Shown here: piece by piece, positions 36,511 to 48,140 of the stretch
How the letters are laid out: every line of letters begins with the position of its first letter
How positions within the stretch are numbered: position 1 is the stretch's first letter
Source: Pigmentiphaga litoralis
Lineage (GTDB): Bacteria > Pseudomonadota > Gammaproteobacteria > Burkholderiales > Burkholderiaceae_B
Direction of reading: 5' to 3'
Length of the DNA: 64,000 bases
Assembly: GCF_013408655.1 (NCBI RefSeq)
Contig: NZ_JACCBP010000001.1
Location: 4,399,060-4,463,059 of the forward strand
The notes under the pieces: generated by a model
Told to the model about the DNA's origin: nothing
The model's database searches: none
Seen by the model: the letters and a program-made list of their open reading frames with translations, nothing else
Position numbers and translations under genes: made by a program

Positions 36511-37457
36511 GCCACGCGGCGCGCCAGCCGCACCACCGTCACGCCCGGCAGTAGCTGCCGAAGCGACGGCATGACCAGCGTGCAGTTGTCATAAGGCGTC
36601 ACGACGGGTTCACCGTCCGACCAGCCGATCACGGTGCCGGCTTTTTCCAATTCTTCCAGACCTTGCCAGTCCTGTGAAAAGGTGAAGTCCATGCTGCGCG
36701 CCACGACCGCATCGGTCACCTGGATGGCGAGCTGTTCGGCGGGCAGGGGCATGAACCAGTCGGCCGGGAAATCGCCGTCGTCCACGATGCCGGACGCTTT
36801 CACGAAACGCGCCACCTGATCACGGGCCACGTCGCGGCTTTCGAGGGCGCCGTGAAAGCCGCATTCGATCAGCAGGCTGCGCGTGCCGTTCTCTTCCAGT
36901 TCGCCGAAGCGGCCGAAGTCACGCATGCGCACGCCGTCTTTGTGGCCGGCGTCGACGATGACGTGGCGCGGGGCGCCCATCTCGCGGGCCAGTTCCAGGT
37001 TGCGCGGCTGCATGCCGGTCAGCAGCAGCGGCGCACACGGTTCGTGCATGGAATGCAGGTCCAGCAGCCAGTCCGCTTTTTCGACGAATGGGCGCAGGGC
37101 CACGGCGCGCTGGCGTTCGCGGGTGTTCGGGTCGGCCAGCTTGTCGGCGCTCCAGACCCGGTTCATGTCCTGGTCAAGGAAGCGGGATTTGTCGTGCTGG
37201 GCCGGATCGAAGGTGTCGAAGGCGCCCAGGTTGGCAAACACCAGGGTCAGGGTGCCGCGGCGGGGGCGCAGGCCCAGCGCCAGGGCGTCCTTGATCGCCC
37301 ACGCGCCGCACAGCTCGTTGCCGTGGACCAGCGCGCTGATCATGACGTTGCGGCCAGGCACGCCGGAGTCGAAATGCCAGACGCCGTCGACGCCGGTGTT
37401 GCCGGCCCGCTCGACACTCAGATCGGGATAGGGCAGCAGGAATTCGTGGCTGGCCAT
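36507..37457 (-). CDS. Succinylglutamate desuccinylase/aspartoacylase family protein
   Basis: The protein has 316 residues. ALVHGNELCG contains the zinc-binding HxxE motif, and LLDLHSMHEPCAP supplies the third zinc ligand, as in the AstE/AspA branch of M14 peptidases. It probably hydrolyses an N-acyl amino acid or related amide; the exact substrate is not readable. It is cytoplasmic. It is preceded 6 nt upstream by a Bug receptor gene on the same strand, suggesting that the receptor captures its substrate. Confidence 0.88.
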   Translation of the reverse strand: MASHEFLLPYPDLSVERAGNTGVDGVWHFDSGVPGRNVMISALVHGNELCGAWAIKDALALGLRPRRGTLTLVFANLGAFDTFDPAQHDKSRFLDQDMNRVWSADKLADPNTRERQRAVALRPFVEKADWLLDLHSMHEPCAPLLLTGMQPRNLELAREMGAPRHVIVDAGHKDGVRMRDFGRFGELEENGTRSLLIECGFHGALESRDVARDQVARFVKASGIVDDGDFPADWFMPLPAEQLAIQVTDAVVARSMDFTFSQDWQGLEELEKAGTVIGWSDGEPVVTPYDNCTLVMPSLRQLLPGVTVVRLARRVA

Positions 37458-37463
37458 GGTGGG

Positions 37464-38447
37464 TTACTCCTGGATGTTGGCGACGTCGACGATGCGCTTG
37501 TACTTGGCGGTTTCCGCAGCCTGGAACTTGGCCAGGTCGAAGCCGGCAGCGGCAACGCTGGCGCCGGTTTCCTGCATCTTGGTGCGGAATTCAGGCGTGT
37601 TGACGACCTCGTTCAGGGCCTGCTGCAGCTTCTGGGCGACAGGCTCGGGCAGGCCGGCAGGACCGTACAGGGCGAACCACAGGTCGATGTTGACGTTCTT
37701 GAGTTCTGGCGTTTCGGCCATGGTGGGGATCTCAGGCGCGAGCGGGGTGCGCTTGGTCTGCAGCAGGCCGATCGGCTGGACCTTGCCGGCGCGGATCTGG
37801 GGCAGGGCGCTCGACAGCACGAACACGCCGAATTGCAGCTGGCCGCCGACCAGATCGTTGGTCAGGGGCGCAACGCCGCGGTAAGGCACGTGCACCAGGT
37901 CGAGCTTGGCCGCTTCCTTGACCATTTCGCCGCCCAGATGCAGGCCGGTGCCCACGCCTGACGAACCGAAGCTGTACTTGCCCGGGTTGGCGCGAACCTG
38001 TGCCAGGAATTCCGGCGCGGTCTTGACGCCCGAGTTGAGCGACGACACCAGCACCAGCGGCTGGGTGCTGATCAGGCCGATCGGCGTGAAGTCTTTCAGG
38101 CCGTCGTACTTGACGGCCTTGTTGATCAGCTTGGCGATGGCCATTTCGTTCGATGCACCCACCAGCAGGGTGTAGCCGTCGGGAGCGGCCTTGATGACGC
38201 GCTGGGCGCCGATCACGCCGCCGGCGCCGCCGACGTTTTCAATCACGACCTGCTGGCCGATCTTTTTCGACAGCTCGGCGCCGAACAGGCGGGCCGTCAG
38301 GTCGGTGCTGCCGCCTGCCGGATAGCCGACCACGATGGTGATCGGGCGGCTGGGGTAGTTGCCCTGGGCGAAGGCGGCCGGGGCGGCAGCCACGGAGGTC
38401 AGGGCGAGGGCGACGGCCAGCGCGCGGCGGCGAAAGCAGGGGGACAT
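37464..38447 (-). CDS. Bug-type receptor (TctC family) paired with the aspartoacylase-like gene
   Basis: The protein has 327 residues with a signal peptide (ALAVALALTSVAAAPAAFA). YPSRPITIVVGYPAGGSTDL and HVPYRGVAPLTNDLVGGQL are the Bug hallmarks. It is periplasmic. It is followed 6 nt downstream by the aspartoacylase-like gene, so the two are an operon and the ligand may be an N-acyl amino acid; this is inferred from context. No membrane transport subunits are adjacent. Confidence 0.9.
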   Translation of the reverse strand: MSPCFRRRALAVALALTSVAAAPAAFAQGNYPSRPITIVVGYPAGGSTDLTARLFGAELSKKIGQQVVIENVGGAGGVIGAQRVIKAAPDGYTLLVGASNEMAIAKLINKAVKYDGLKDFTPIGLISTQPLVLVSSLNSGVKTAPEFLAQVRANPGKYSFGSSGVGTGLHLGGEMVKEAAKLDLVHVPYRGVAPLTNDLVGGQLQFGVFVLSSALPQIRAGKVQPIGLLQTKRTPLAPEIPTMAETPELKNVNIDLWFALYGPAGLPEPVAQKLQQALNEVVNTPEFRTKMQETGASVAAAGFDLAKFQAAETAKYKRIVDVANIQE

Positions 38448-38560
38448 GAGGACTCCGGATGGGGAAGGCAGATTTCAGAAACGTCTATGCTGCCGAAGGA
38501 CGATTTTGCCAATGTGCCGTTTCGGCACGATGCCGTGCCGTATCGGTTCAGGCCCCGCGG

Positions 38561-39475
38561 CTAGCGATGCGATTCGGTGGCGGCCCAGATGGCTTCCAGC
38601 ATGTCGCTCTGCCGTGCCCGCGCCCGGTACAGGCGGACTTCGAAGGGGACTTCGTCACTGCGTCCCCCCAGCACCGCCATGGTCTTGCGGCGGCAGTCGC
38701 TGGCGACCATCGACCATGGCAACCACGCAACACCCAGTCCCTTGCGGACGAATTCGTAGATGGCGTCGGCCGAATCGCAGCGCACGAAGGGGGTGAGCGA
38801 GATGGGCGCGCCGTTGCGTTCGAAGTGGTCGGACAGCAGCCGGCCCATGGCCAGCGTCTGGCCGTACGAGATCAACGGCGCGGCGCGTTCGGTATGACCC
38901 AGGGCGAAACGCGGCGCGCCCTGCGCATCGGCAATGCTGACCGGCACCAGCTTTTCATGGGCCAGGGTCAGGTGGCGGTACCGGTGCCCGTTGATCGGGA
39001 TCGACAGCGCGCGGTGTTCGTAGCAGCACAGCAGGTCGACCTTGCCCTGTTCCAGTTGCACGGCCAGGTCTTGCGTGGCGCCGGTCAGGATATCGATCTG
39101 GGCCTTGCCGCGGATCGGGCTGCGCGGCATGTGGGTCAGCCGCGCCAGCCAGTCGGCGGCCAGCGTGCGGGCCAGGGTACGGCCCGTGCCCAGCCGGACA
39201 CGCGTATCGGCCGCGCCGCCATGCTGCTGCAGTTGCGTGCGCGCCTGGGTCACGCTTTCCACCGTGCGTTCCGCGGTCTTGAGCAGCACTTCGCCTTCGG
39301 CCGTCAATTGCACCGGCGTGCGGTTGCGTTCCACCAGCGGCGCGCCGGCCCACGTTTCCAGTGCCCGGATGCGGCGGCCGAATGCGGGATGCGTCACATG
39401 CCGCAGTTCGGCCGCGCGCACAAAACTTTGCGTGCGCGCCAGGGCGATCAGGTCTTCAAACAGCTTGAGGTCCAT
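38561..39475 (-). CDS. LysR-family regulator next to the amino-acid ABC importer
   Basis: The protein has 304 residues. The N-terminal helix-turn-helix (FEDLIALARTQSFVRAAELRHVTHPAFGRRIRALE) is of the LysR type, and the effector domain follows. It begins 6 nt after the ABC ATPase gene stop and reads in the same direction, so it may be the last gene of the importer operon and control it. It is atypical in lying downstream, not divergent. Confidence 0.9.
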   Translation of the reverse strand: MDLKLFEDLIALARTQSFVRAAELRHVTHPAFGRRIRALETWAGAPLVERNRTPVQLTAEGEVLLKTAERTVESVTQARTQLQQHGGAADTRVRLGTGRTLARTLAADWLARLTHMPRSPIRGKAQIDILTGATQDLAVQLEQGKVDLLCCYEHRALSIPINGHRYRHLTLAHEKLVPVSIADAQGAPRFALGHTERAAPLISYGQTLAMGRLLSDHFERNGAPISLTPFVRCDSADAIYEFVRKGLGVAWLPWSMVASDCRRKTMAVLGGRSDEVPFEVRLYRARARQSDMLEAIWAATESHR

Positions 39476-39481
39476 GGCCCG

Positions 39482-40282
39482 TCAATGCAGGATCTGGCTC
39501 AGGAACAGCCGCGTGCGTTCGTGCTGCGGGTGGGTAAAGAATGCCTCGGGCGTGTTCTGTTCCACGATCCGGCCCTGGTCCATGAACAGCACCCGGTCGG
39601 CCACCTGGCGGGCGAACCCCATTTCGTGGGTGACGCACAACATGGTCATGCCGCTGTCGGCCAAAGACGTCATCACATCCAGCACTTCCTTGACCATTTC
39701 GGGGTCGAGCGCCGACGTCGGTTCGTCGAACAGCATGATTTTGGGCGCCATGCACAAGGACCGCGCAATCGCCACGCGTTGCTGCTGCCCGCCTGACAAT
39801 TGGCCGGGATATTTGTTGGCCTGCTCGGGAATGCGGACGCGTTCCAGGTAGCGCATGGCAGTGGCTTCGGCTTCGGCACGCGGCTGCTTCAGCACCCAGA
39901 TCGGGCCCAGCGTCAGGTTCTGCAGCACCGTCAGATGCGGGAACAGGTTGAAGTGCTGGAACACCATGCCCACGTCGCGGCGCACCGCGTCGATGTGCTT
40001 CAGGTCGTTGGTCAGTTCGATGCCATCAACCACGATGCGGCCTTGCTGATGCTGTTCCAGCCGGTTGATGCAGCGGATCAGGGTCGACTTGCCCGAGCCC
40101 GACGGCCCGCAGATCACGATGCGTTCACCGCGCGCGACCGTCAGGTCGATGTCGCGCAGCACGTGGTAGGGACCGAACCATTTGTTGACGCCGGATAGCT
40201 CGATCAGCGGCTTGTCGGAGTTGGCCGAAACTCGGTCAGCAGAGACGCCGTCGGCATCGGCCGGCTTGGGCACATCAGTCAC
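39482..40282 (-). CDS. aapP: Amino-acid ABC transporter ATP-binding protein (AapP/GlnQ type)
   Basis: The protein has 266 residues from GTG at 40282, which overlaps the permease stop by 8 nt (GTGACTGA); a longer frame to 40369 lies wholly inside the permease gene. Walker A GPSGSGKS, signature [15 protein letters not shown], Walker [15 protein letters not shown] and the H-loop CVTHEMGF are intact. It powers a general L-amino-acid importer with the two permeases and receptor upstream. An N-terminal extension of about 25 residues precedes the ABC domain. Confidence 0.93.
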   Translation of the reverse strand: MTDVPKPADADGVSADRVSANSDKPLIELSGVNKWFGPYHVLRDIDLTVARGERIVICGPSGSGKSTLIRCINRLEQHQQGRIVVDGIELTNDLKHIDAVRRDVGMVFQHFNLFPHLTVLQNLTLGPIWVLKQPRAEAEATAMRYLERVRIPEQANKYPGQLSGGQQQRVAIARSLCMAPKIMLFDEPTSALDPEMVKEVLDVMTSLADSGMTMLCVTHEMGFARQVADRVLFMDQGRIVEQNTPEAFFTHPQHERTRLFLSQILH

Positions 40283-41372
40283 GACGGTTCTCCAATCGGC
40301 GTTCCAGCGCCTGGCTGTATTTGGACATGGAATAGCAGAAGACGAAGTAGATGGCCGCGACGAACACATAGGCTTCGGTCGAAAAGCCGGGCCAGGCGGC
40401 GTCGGTCAGGGCGGCCTTGGTCGATTGCGTCAGGTCAAAGATGCCGATGATGACGACCAGCGATGTGTCCTTGAACACGCCAATGAACAGGCTGACCAGC
40501 GGGGCGATCACCACCTTCAGCGCCTGCGGCAGGACCACCAGCCGCATCTGCTGCCAGTAGCTCAGGCCGATGGCGTCGGCGCCTTCGTACTGGCCTTTGG
40601 GGATCGCCTGCAGACCGCCGCGCACCAGCTCGGCCAGGTAGGCGGCCGCGAACAGGATGATGGCGATCTGCGCCCGCAGCAGCTTGTCGACCCCGAAGCC
40701 TTCCGGAAAGAACAGCGGCAGCATGACCGACGACATGAACAGCAGGCTGATCAGCGGCACGCCGCGGATCAGTTCGATGTAGACGACACACAGGGCCTTG
40801 ATCACCGGCAGGCTGGACCGCCGTCCCAGCGCCAGCAACACGCCCAGCGGAAACGCAAAGGCCACGCCCACGGTGGACAGGATCAGGGTCAGCGGCAGGC
40901 CGCCCCACTTGGTCGTCTCGACATACGACAGGCCCAGAAAGCCGCCCCACATCAAACCCGCGACCAGCGCGATGCTGACGGCCCAGATCACGGCCAGCCA
41001 GCGGTTCCAGAACCGCCGCAGGCAACTGACGATCAGCGCCGCAATCAGCACGATGGATGCGATCAGTGGGCGCCATTGCTCGTCGTACGGATACAGGCCG
41101 AACAAGATCAGGCGATGCTTTTCGGCGATGAAGGCCCAGCAGGCGCCGCCGGTATCGCGGCACGCGTCGGCCGACGGCGCGACGAACGTGGCGCGGATCA
41201 GCGCCCATTCGATCACTGCCGGCAGCACCATGACCAGGACCCACACCCCCAGCAGCGTTAGCAGGATGTTGAGCGGTGACGACAGCAGATTGGCGCGCAC
41301 CCAGGCCAGCGGCGACACGCGTTGCGTGGGCGCGGTGGCGTCGATGACGGGAGAAGACGAAGGTGGGGCCAT
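40275..41372 (-). CDS. aapM: Amino-acid ABC transporter permease (AapM type)
   Basis: The protein has 365 residues from ATG at 41372, 2 nt after the first permease's stop. It has an extended N-terminal region with membrane segments typical of AapM, then the HisM-like domain with [12 protein letters not shown] and the EAA loop [22 protein letters not shown]. It sits in the inner membrane, paired with AapQ. The order AapJ-Q-M-P matches the rhizobial and betaproteobacterial general amino-acid importer. Confidence 0.93.
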   Translation of the reverse strand: MAPPSSSPVIDATAPTQRVSPLAWVRANLLSSPLNILLTLLGVWVLVMVLPAVIEWALIRATFVAPSADACRDTGGACWAFIAEKHRLILFGLYPYDEQWRPLIASIVLIAALIVSCLRRFWNRWLAVIWAVSIALVAGLMWGGFLGLSYVETTKWGGLPLTLILSTVGVAFAFPLGVLLALGRRSSLPVIKALCVVYIELIRGVPLISLLFMSSVMLPLFFPEGFGVDKLLRAQIAIILFAAAYLAELVRGGLQAIPKGQYEGADAIGLSYWQQMRLVVLPQALKVVIAPLVSLFIGVFKDTSLVVIIGIFDLTQSTKAALTDAAWPGFSTEAYVFVAAIYFVFCYSMSKYSQALERRLENRRD

Positions 41373-41374
41373 GG

Positions 41375-42526
41375 CTAGCGCTCGGTCAGCGCCATGCGGC
41401 GGTTGTACCAGTTCATCAGCATCGAGATCGTCAGGCTCACGACCAGGTAGGCGCCCATGATGATCAGGATGCCTTCGATGGCCTGGCCGGTCTGGTTCAG
41501 CGTGGTGTTCACGACCGATACGATGTCGGGATAGCCGATCGCCACCGCCAGCGAACTGTTCTTGGTGATGTTCAGGTACTGGTTGGTCATGGGCGGGATG
41601 ATCACGCGCAGCGCCTGCGGCAGCACCACCAGACGCAGCGCGGCGCCGCGCCGCAGGCCGATGGCTTCGGCCGCTTCCCACTGGCCGGCATTGACCGACT
41701 GGATGCCCGACCGCACGACTTCGGCAATGAAGGCGGCCGTGTAGATCACCAGCCCGATCAGCAACGCCGCAAATTCCGGCGTCAGGGTTGCGCCGCCCAC
41801 AAAATCGAAGCCCTGCAGCGTCGGCATGTCCAGTGCCAGCGGCGCGCCGCCCGCCAGCCATCCCAGCACCGGCAAGCCGATCAGCATCGCCACGACCCAG
41901 CGGCCCACCGGCGGCGCCTTGCCGGCCGCATCCCGCCGGCGCCGCGCCCAATGCGCAAACGCCAGCGACGCCACGATAGCCAGCGCGAAGCCGCCCAGCG
42001 CCAGGTCAAAGGCCAGCGCTTCGGCCGGCAAAGGCAGCTTGATCCCGCGGTTGGACACGAACACGCCGGGCAGCAGGGCGACCGCCTGCCGCGGCCCCGG
42101 CGTGTTTTCGGTAATCAGCGAATACCAGAAGAACAGTTGCAGCAGCAGCGGCACATTGCGGAACAGTTCCACGTAGCCGCTGGCCAGCTTGGCGACCAAC
42201 CAGTTTTTTGAAAGCCGCGCGATGCCGATCAGGGTGCCCAGCAATGTGGCCAGCACGATGCCGATCGCGGCGACGCGCAAGGTGTTGAGCAGCCCGACGG
42301 CAATCGCTTTCGCGTACGTGTCTTGCGGGCCGTAGGCGATCGGCGTTTCGCCAATCGCAAAGCCCGCTTCGGCATCCAGAAAGCCGAAGCCCGACTGGAT
42401 ATTGAGCGCGTTCAGGTTCGCCCGCGTGTTCGACACGAGCGTGACCACGGCCAGCACGACCAGGGCCACCGCGACGATCTGATAGACCATCGCGCGGACC
42501 GCCGGGTTGCTCCAGCTCACGCGCAT
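41375..42526 (-). CDS. aapQ: Amino-acid ABC transporter permease (AapQ type)
   Basis: The protein has 383 residues with multiple hydrophobic segments and the permease EAA loop (VVRSGIQSVNAGQWEAAEAIGL). The long central periplasmic and membrane insertion relative to HisQ is typical of AapQ. It is followed by AapM after 2 nt and preceded by the receptor gene with a 76-bp gap. Confidence 0.93.
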   Translation of the reverse strand: MRVSWSNPAVRAMVYQIVAVALVVLAVVTLVSNTRANLNALNIQSGFGFLDAEAGFAIGETPIAYGPQDTYAKAIAVGLLNTLRVAAIGIVLATLLGTLIGIARLSKNWLVAKLASGYVELFRNVPLLLQLFFWYSLITENTPGPRQAVALLPGVFVSNRGIKLPLPAEALAFDLALGGFALAIVASLAFAHWARRRRDAAGKAPPVGRWVVAMLIGLPVLGWLAGGAPLALDMPTLQGFDFVGGATLTPEFAALLIGLVIYTAAFIAEVVRSGIQSVNAGQWEAAEAIGLRRGAALRLVVLPQALRVIIPPMTNQYLNITKNSSLAVAIGYPDIVSVVNTTLNQTGQAIEGILIIMGAYLVVSLTISMLMNWYNRRMALTER

Positions 42527-42602
42527 GAGGCGGCGGCGATGAACGGTGCCCCCGCGCCGCTGGCATCGGCTGCGGCGTTCAGTGCGCGCATCGACACGGG
42601 CA

Positions 42603-43631
42603 TCACCGCAGCGGCAGCGCGTACATCAGCCCGCCCTGGGTATGTAGCGCGTTGGCGCCGCGCGGCATCTTCATGGGGCTGCCCTGGCCCAGGTTGCGCT
42701 CGAAGCTTTCGCCGTAATTGCCCACCTGCTTGACCACGTTGTAGACCCACTTTTCGTCCACGCCCAGGTTCTTGCCCACGCCCGGCACCACGCCCAGCAG
42801 GCGCTGGATGTTCGGGTTCGGGCTCTTGAGCATCTGGTCCACATTCTTGGACGTGACGCCGTATTCTTCGGCCTCGATCATCGCGTTCAGCGTCCACTTC
42901 ACGATATCCAGCCACTGGTCATCACCCTGGCGCACCATGGGGCCCAGCGGTTCCTTGGACAGCAGTTCGGGCAGGACGATGTAGTCGTCGGGATTGGGCA
43001 GCTTGGTGGTGCGGATCACGTTCAGGCCCGATGCATCGGTGGTGTAGGCATCGCAGCGGCCGGCGGCAAAGGCGCGGATGACTTCATCGAACTTGTCGAT
43101 CACTACCGGCTTGAAGGTGATCTTGTTGGCGCGGAAATAATCAGCCAGGTTCAGTTCGGTGGTCGTGCCCGGCTGCATGCAGATGGCCGCGCCGTTCAGG
43201 TCCTTGGCGCTTTTCACGTTCAACTTCTTGGCCACCATCAGGCCCTGGCCGTCGTAGAAATTGACGCCCGCGCCGTTCAGGCCGAGCGCGGTGTCGCGCT
43301 GCAGGGTGATCGACGTGTTGCGGGGCAGGACATCCACTTCGCCCGATTGCAGGGCCGTGAAGCGCTGCTGCGTGTTGAGCGGTGTCAGCTTGATCTTGGT
43401 GGCGTCGCCGAACAGCGTGGCCGCCACGGCGCGGCACAGGTCCACGTCGATGCCCGTCCAGACACCCTTGCTGTCGGGATTGCTGAAACCGGCCACGCCC
43501 GTGGACACGCCACATTGCACGAAGCCTTTTTTCTTGACCGCGTCCAGCGTGGCGCCCGCATGCGCGACTTGGACCACCTGGACGGCGCCCAGCATGGCGA
43601 TCGCGGCTACGGCTGATTTCAACAATTTCAT
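42603..43631 (-). CDS. aapJ: Amino-acid ABC transporter substrate-binding protein (AapJ type)
   Basis: The protein has 342 residues from ATG at 43631 (MKLLKSAVAAIAMLGAVQVVQVAHA), a clear signal peptide preceded by AGGAAAACGAG. The mature protein starts ATLDAVKKKGFVQCGVSTGVAGFS, typical of AapJ, and has the family-3 solute-binding fold, longer than HisJ. It is the first gene of the aap operon and is divergent from ftsE across 141 bp. It is expected to bind many L-amino acids. Confidence 0.94.
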   Translation of the reverse strand: MKLLKSAVAAIAMLGAVQVVQVAHAGATLDAVKKKGFVQCGVSTGVAGFSNPDSKGVWTGIDVDLCRAVAATLFGDATKIKLTPLNTQQRFTALQSGEVDVLPRNTSITLQRDTALGLNGAGVNFYDGQGLMVAKKLNVKSAKDLNGAAICMQPGTTTELNLADYFRANKITFKPVVIDKFDEVIRAFAAGRCDAYTTDASGLNVIRTTKLPNPDDYIVLPELLSKEPLGPMVRQGDDQWLDIVKWTLNAMIEAEEYGVTSKNVDQMLKSPNPNIQRLLGVVPGVGKNLGVDEKWVYNVVKQVGNYGESFERNLGQGSPMKMPRGANALHTQGGLMYALPLR

Positions 43632-43772
43632 CTCGTTTTCCTTTCTGCGTGCAGGGGGTGGACTATAAATCACCCGTCTGCGGGACTTGGCCTGTACCCT
43701 AGCATGGGTCCCGAGGGCTGAGAACCGCCCGGGCGATATCCTTGCAGTCACGCGCGTTACTATTTCCTTCTC

Positions 43773-44474
43773 ATGATCGAATTCCAGCAAGTCTACAAAT
43801 CGTATGGACGCGGCATCGACACCCTGGCCGACGTCAACTTCGGGATAGCCGCCGGCGAGTTCGTGTTCGTGTCAGGCCCGTCCGGTGCCGGCAAGTCCAC
43901 CTTGCTCAAGCTGATCAGCGGCCTGGACGTCCCGACGCGCGGCACCATCCTGGTCAATGGCCAGAACGTCGGCAAGCTGCCCGGCCGCGCCCGCCCCTAC
44001 TTTCGCCGCGCCGTCGGCACCATCCTGCAAGACGTGCATTTGCTCCAGGACCGCAACGCCTTTGAAAACGTGCTGTTTCCGCTGATCGTCACTGGCCATT
44101 CGCGTAGCGCCGCCGAAAAACGCGCCCGCGCCGCCATCGACAAGGTCGGCCTGGCGAACAAGGACAAGCTGCGGCCGCAGGAATTGTCGGGCGGCGACCA
44201 GCAGCGCCTGGCCATTGCCCGCGCCATCGTCAACCGGCCGGCCTTGCTGATCGTGGACGAACCCACCGCCAACCTGGACCGCGACAGCGCGCAGCGTATT
44301 GCCGACGTATTCCGCGACTTCAACCAGGTCGGCGTCACCACCGTGATCGCGACCCACGACGAATCGTTGATCGACGACTACGCGCATCGCGTACTGCACA
44401 TTGAAGGCGGCCGGCTGACCGACCTGGGCGCCCGCACCCCGCGCGCGTCCCGCAGCCACGGAGCGCGCGCATGA
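43773..44474 (+). CDS. ftsE: Cell division ATP-binding protein FtsE
   Basis: The protein has 233 residues. Walker A GPSGAGKS, signature LSGGDQQRLAIARA, Walker B LLIVDEPTANLD and H-loop ATHDE are all present. The start MIEFQQVYKSYGRG is standard for FtsE. Its stop overlaps the start of ftsX (ATGA). The FtsEX complex at the division septum activates cell-wall hydrolases. Confidence 0.96.
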   Translation: MIEFQQVYKSYGRGIDTLADVNFGIAAGEFVFVSGPSGAGKSTLLKLISGLDVPTRGTILVNGQNVGKLPGRARPYFRRAVGTILQDVHLLQDRNAFENVLFPLIVTGHSRSAAEKRARAAIDKVGLANKDKLRPQELSGGDQQRLAIARAIVNRPALLIVDEPTANLDRDSAQRIADVFRDFNQVGVTTVIATHDESLIDDYAHRVLHIEGGRLTDLGARTPRASRSHGARA

Positions 44475-45379
44475 GCCCGTTGATCCGGCAACACCGGTAT
44501 GCCTTTGCCGTCACGCTGCGCCGCCTGATCGCCCAGCCGTTTTCATCGATCGCCAACTTCCTGGTGATCATGCTGGCGCTAGCCATTCCGCTGCTTGGCA
44601 CCACCGCCTTGCTGTCCTTGCAGCCTGTGGCCAACCACCTGGCGGCCGCGCCCGAAATCACCGTGTTCATGAAAGTGGAAGCCACGCCCGACGAAACCGC
44701 CGCGGTGGCCGACCGCATCCGCCGGGACCACCAGGGCGATGTCGACAAGGTGCGGGTGATTCCGCGCGACAAGGCCCTGGCCGACCTGAAAGCCAACCCC
44801 GCCTACGCCGACGCGCTGGCCGTGCTGCCTGGCAATCCGCTGCCCGATGCGGTGGTGGTAACGCTGTCGGGCGATGAAGACTTGACCGCGCGCGCCAAGC
44901 GCCTGGAAGCGAACTGGAGCCAGTGGGGCAAGGTAGATGTGGTTCAGCTGGACAGCGCGTGGGTGCAGCGGCTCGAAGCCATCATCCGCTTTGGCCGCAT
45001 GGGGCTGCTGTTCCTGGGACTGGTCGTGGCCGTGGCCGTGCTGGCCGCGGTGTTCAACACCGTGCGCATGCAGGCGCTGTCGCAGCGCGACGAAATCGGC
45101 GTGGCGCGGCTGGTGGGCGCCACCGAATCCTTCGTACGCCGGCCGTTTCTGTACCTGGGCGCGATCAGCTGCGCGATCTCGGCGCTGGGCGCGATTGGCG
45201 TCGTGGCGCTGGCGCTGGGGCCGCTGAATGCGGCATTGGCGGACCTGGCCAGGACCTACGGCGCGGAGTTCGCGCTGCGGATGCCCGACCCCTTGTGGCT
45301 GGTCGTGTTCGTGGTGGCCGTGGCCGCGCTGGGGGCGTTTTCGGCCCGGTGGTCGGTAAAGCGGAACACGCGGTTTTGA
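44471..45379 (+). CDS. ftsX: Cell division protein FtsX
   Basis: The protein has 302 residues with an N-terminal membrane segment, a periplasmic domain (from about LQPVANHLAAAPEITVF to WSQWGKV), and three more membrane segments near the C-terminus (MGLLFLGLVVAVAVLAAVF and others). The QRDEIGVARLVGATESFVRRPFLYLG segment is a hallmark of FtsX. It overlaps ftsE and is the inner-membrane partner of that ATPase. Confidence 0.96.
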   Translation: MSPLIRQHRYAFAVTLRRLIAQPFSSIANFLVIMLALAIPLLGTTALLSLQPVANHLAAAPEITVFMKVEATPDETAAVADRIRRDHQGDVDKVRVIPRDKALADLKANPAYADALAVLPGNPLPDAVVVTLSGDEDLTARAKRLEANWSQWGKVDVVQLDSAWVQRLEAIIRFGRMGLLFLGLVVAVAVLAAVFNTVRMQALSQRDEIGVARLVGATESFVRRPFLYLGAISCAISALGAIGVVALALGPLNAALADLARTYGAEFALRMPDPLWLVVFVVAVAALGAFSARWSVKRNTRF

Positions 45380-45417
45380 ATGGGGTGACGTGCTGCTCGG
45401 CGCCTGGCATCATCGTC

Positions 45418-45436
45418 GGCAAGGCGATTGCCTGCC
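45418..45436. terminator. Hairpin between convergent ftsX and Bug genes
   Basis: GGCAAGGC and GCCTGCC form a seven-pair stem with one bulged A and a GATT loop in the 73-bp convergent gap. It is a possible bidirectional terminator; there is no U-run. Confidence 0.35.
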
Positions 45437-45452
45437 GCCGCCTGCACGGTGT

Positions 45453-46484
45453 TCAATCCGCCTTGATATTGAACTCGGCCACCACCTGCCCGTAGCGTTG
45501 ATATTCCTCGCGCACTTCGCGCTGTGCGTCTTCCACGGTGCTGCCCAGCGTTTCGACGCCGGCCGCCCGCATCTTCTCCTTCACGTCCGGCGAACGCATG
45601 ACCGCGTTGATCTCGCGGTTCAGCCGCGCCAGGACGGGTGCGGGCGTCTTGGCCGGTGCCATCACCGGAAAGAACACGTTCAGCTCGACCCCGGGAATGC
45701 CGCTTTCGGTCAGGGTCGGCACGTTGGGCAGTAGGGAACTGCGGGCCTTCTCGGTCACGGCAATGGCGACCAGCTGCCCGCCGTCGATGTATTGCGTGAC
45801 GCCGCCCAGTGCCGAAAATACCAGCTTGATCTGGCCGCCGACGGTGTCCATGACGGCGGGCATCACGCCCTTGTACGGCACATGGGTCAGCTCGGTTCTG
45901 GTGGCTTTGGAAAAGAGTTGCCCGGCAATGTGCTGCGGCGATCCGGATCCTGACGAGGCATAGGGCAGGCCAGGATGGTCCTTGGCGTACGCCGCCAGTT
46001 CACGCGGCGTTTTGACCCCCAGCGACGGGTGGGCCAGGATCACCAGGGGGGACGACGCCGTCTTGACGATCACGGTCAGGTCGTTGACGACGTCCACCCC
46101 ACTGCCGGCGCCCTTGGGCAGCACGTGCGGCGCCCCCAGCAGCGTGCTGGGGCTGAGCAGCAAGGTGTAGCCGTCGGGTTCGGCTCGGGCCACCGAGGCG
46201 GCGCCGATCATGCCGCTGGCGCCCGGGCGGTTGGTGACGATCACGGTCTGCCCCAGCGTGGCCGGCAGCCGTTCGGCCAGCAGCCGGGCGAGCATGTCGG
46301 TGCTGGATCCGGGCGGCACGGGCACGATCAGGGTGATGGGCTTGGTGGGGGACCAGGCCGCGGCGTTGGCGTTGGCGTTGGCGTTGGTGTTAGCCGCCGC
46401 GCCGGCCGTCTGCGCAGATGCCATCGGAAGCAGGGCCGCAAACAGGGCGGCGGCGCCCAGGGTCTTGGTGAACAGGTGGATCAT
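45453..46484 (-). CDS. Bug-type receptor (TctC family) upstream of the convergent ftsX end
   Basis: The protein has 343 residues with a signal peptide (GAAALFAALLPMASAQ). A short Asn-Ala repeat (NTNANANANAA) encoded by tandem GTTGGC hexamers near 46372-46396 lies between the signal peptide and the body. The body begins KPITLIVPVPPGSSTDMLAR and includes HVPYKGVMPAVMDTVGGQI. It is periplasmic. The aldehyde dehydrogenase gene lies 126 bp upstream on the same strand, so they may share regulation. The ligand is unknown. Confidence 0.9.
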   Translation of the reverse strand: MIHLFTKTLGAAALFAALLPMASAQTAGAAANTNANANANAAAWSPTKPITLIVPVPPGSSTDMLARLLAERLPATLGQTVIVTNRPGASGMIGAASVARAEPDGYTLLLSPSTLLGAPHVLPKGAGSGVDVVNDLTVIVKTASSPLVILAHPSLGVKTPRELAAYAKDHPGLPYASSGSGSPQHIAGQLFSKATRTELTHVPYKGVMPAVMDTVGGQIKLVFSALGGVTQYIDGGQLVAIAVTEKARSSLLPNVPTLTESGIPGVELNVFFPVMAPAKTPAPVLARLNREINAVMRSPDVKEKMRAAGVETLGSTVEDAQREVREEYQRYGQVVAEFNIKAD

Positions 46485-46610
46485 CGGTGTCTCCTCATTG
46501 TTGTTATGTCATCCCGGACTTGCGGCGTGTCAGGAGGCCGGGCCACCGTGGGTCGCACCCGGCCCAACCCTGTTCAGGGCGAACCCGCCCGGCATCGGAC
46601 GGGGCCCGCG

Positions 46611-48140
<1,530 letters not shown>

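Noticed and set aside
36027..36554. 175-codon frame after ftsY
   Set aside because: It spans hairpins and two simple-repeat arrays and has no conserved pattern.
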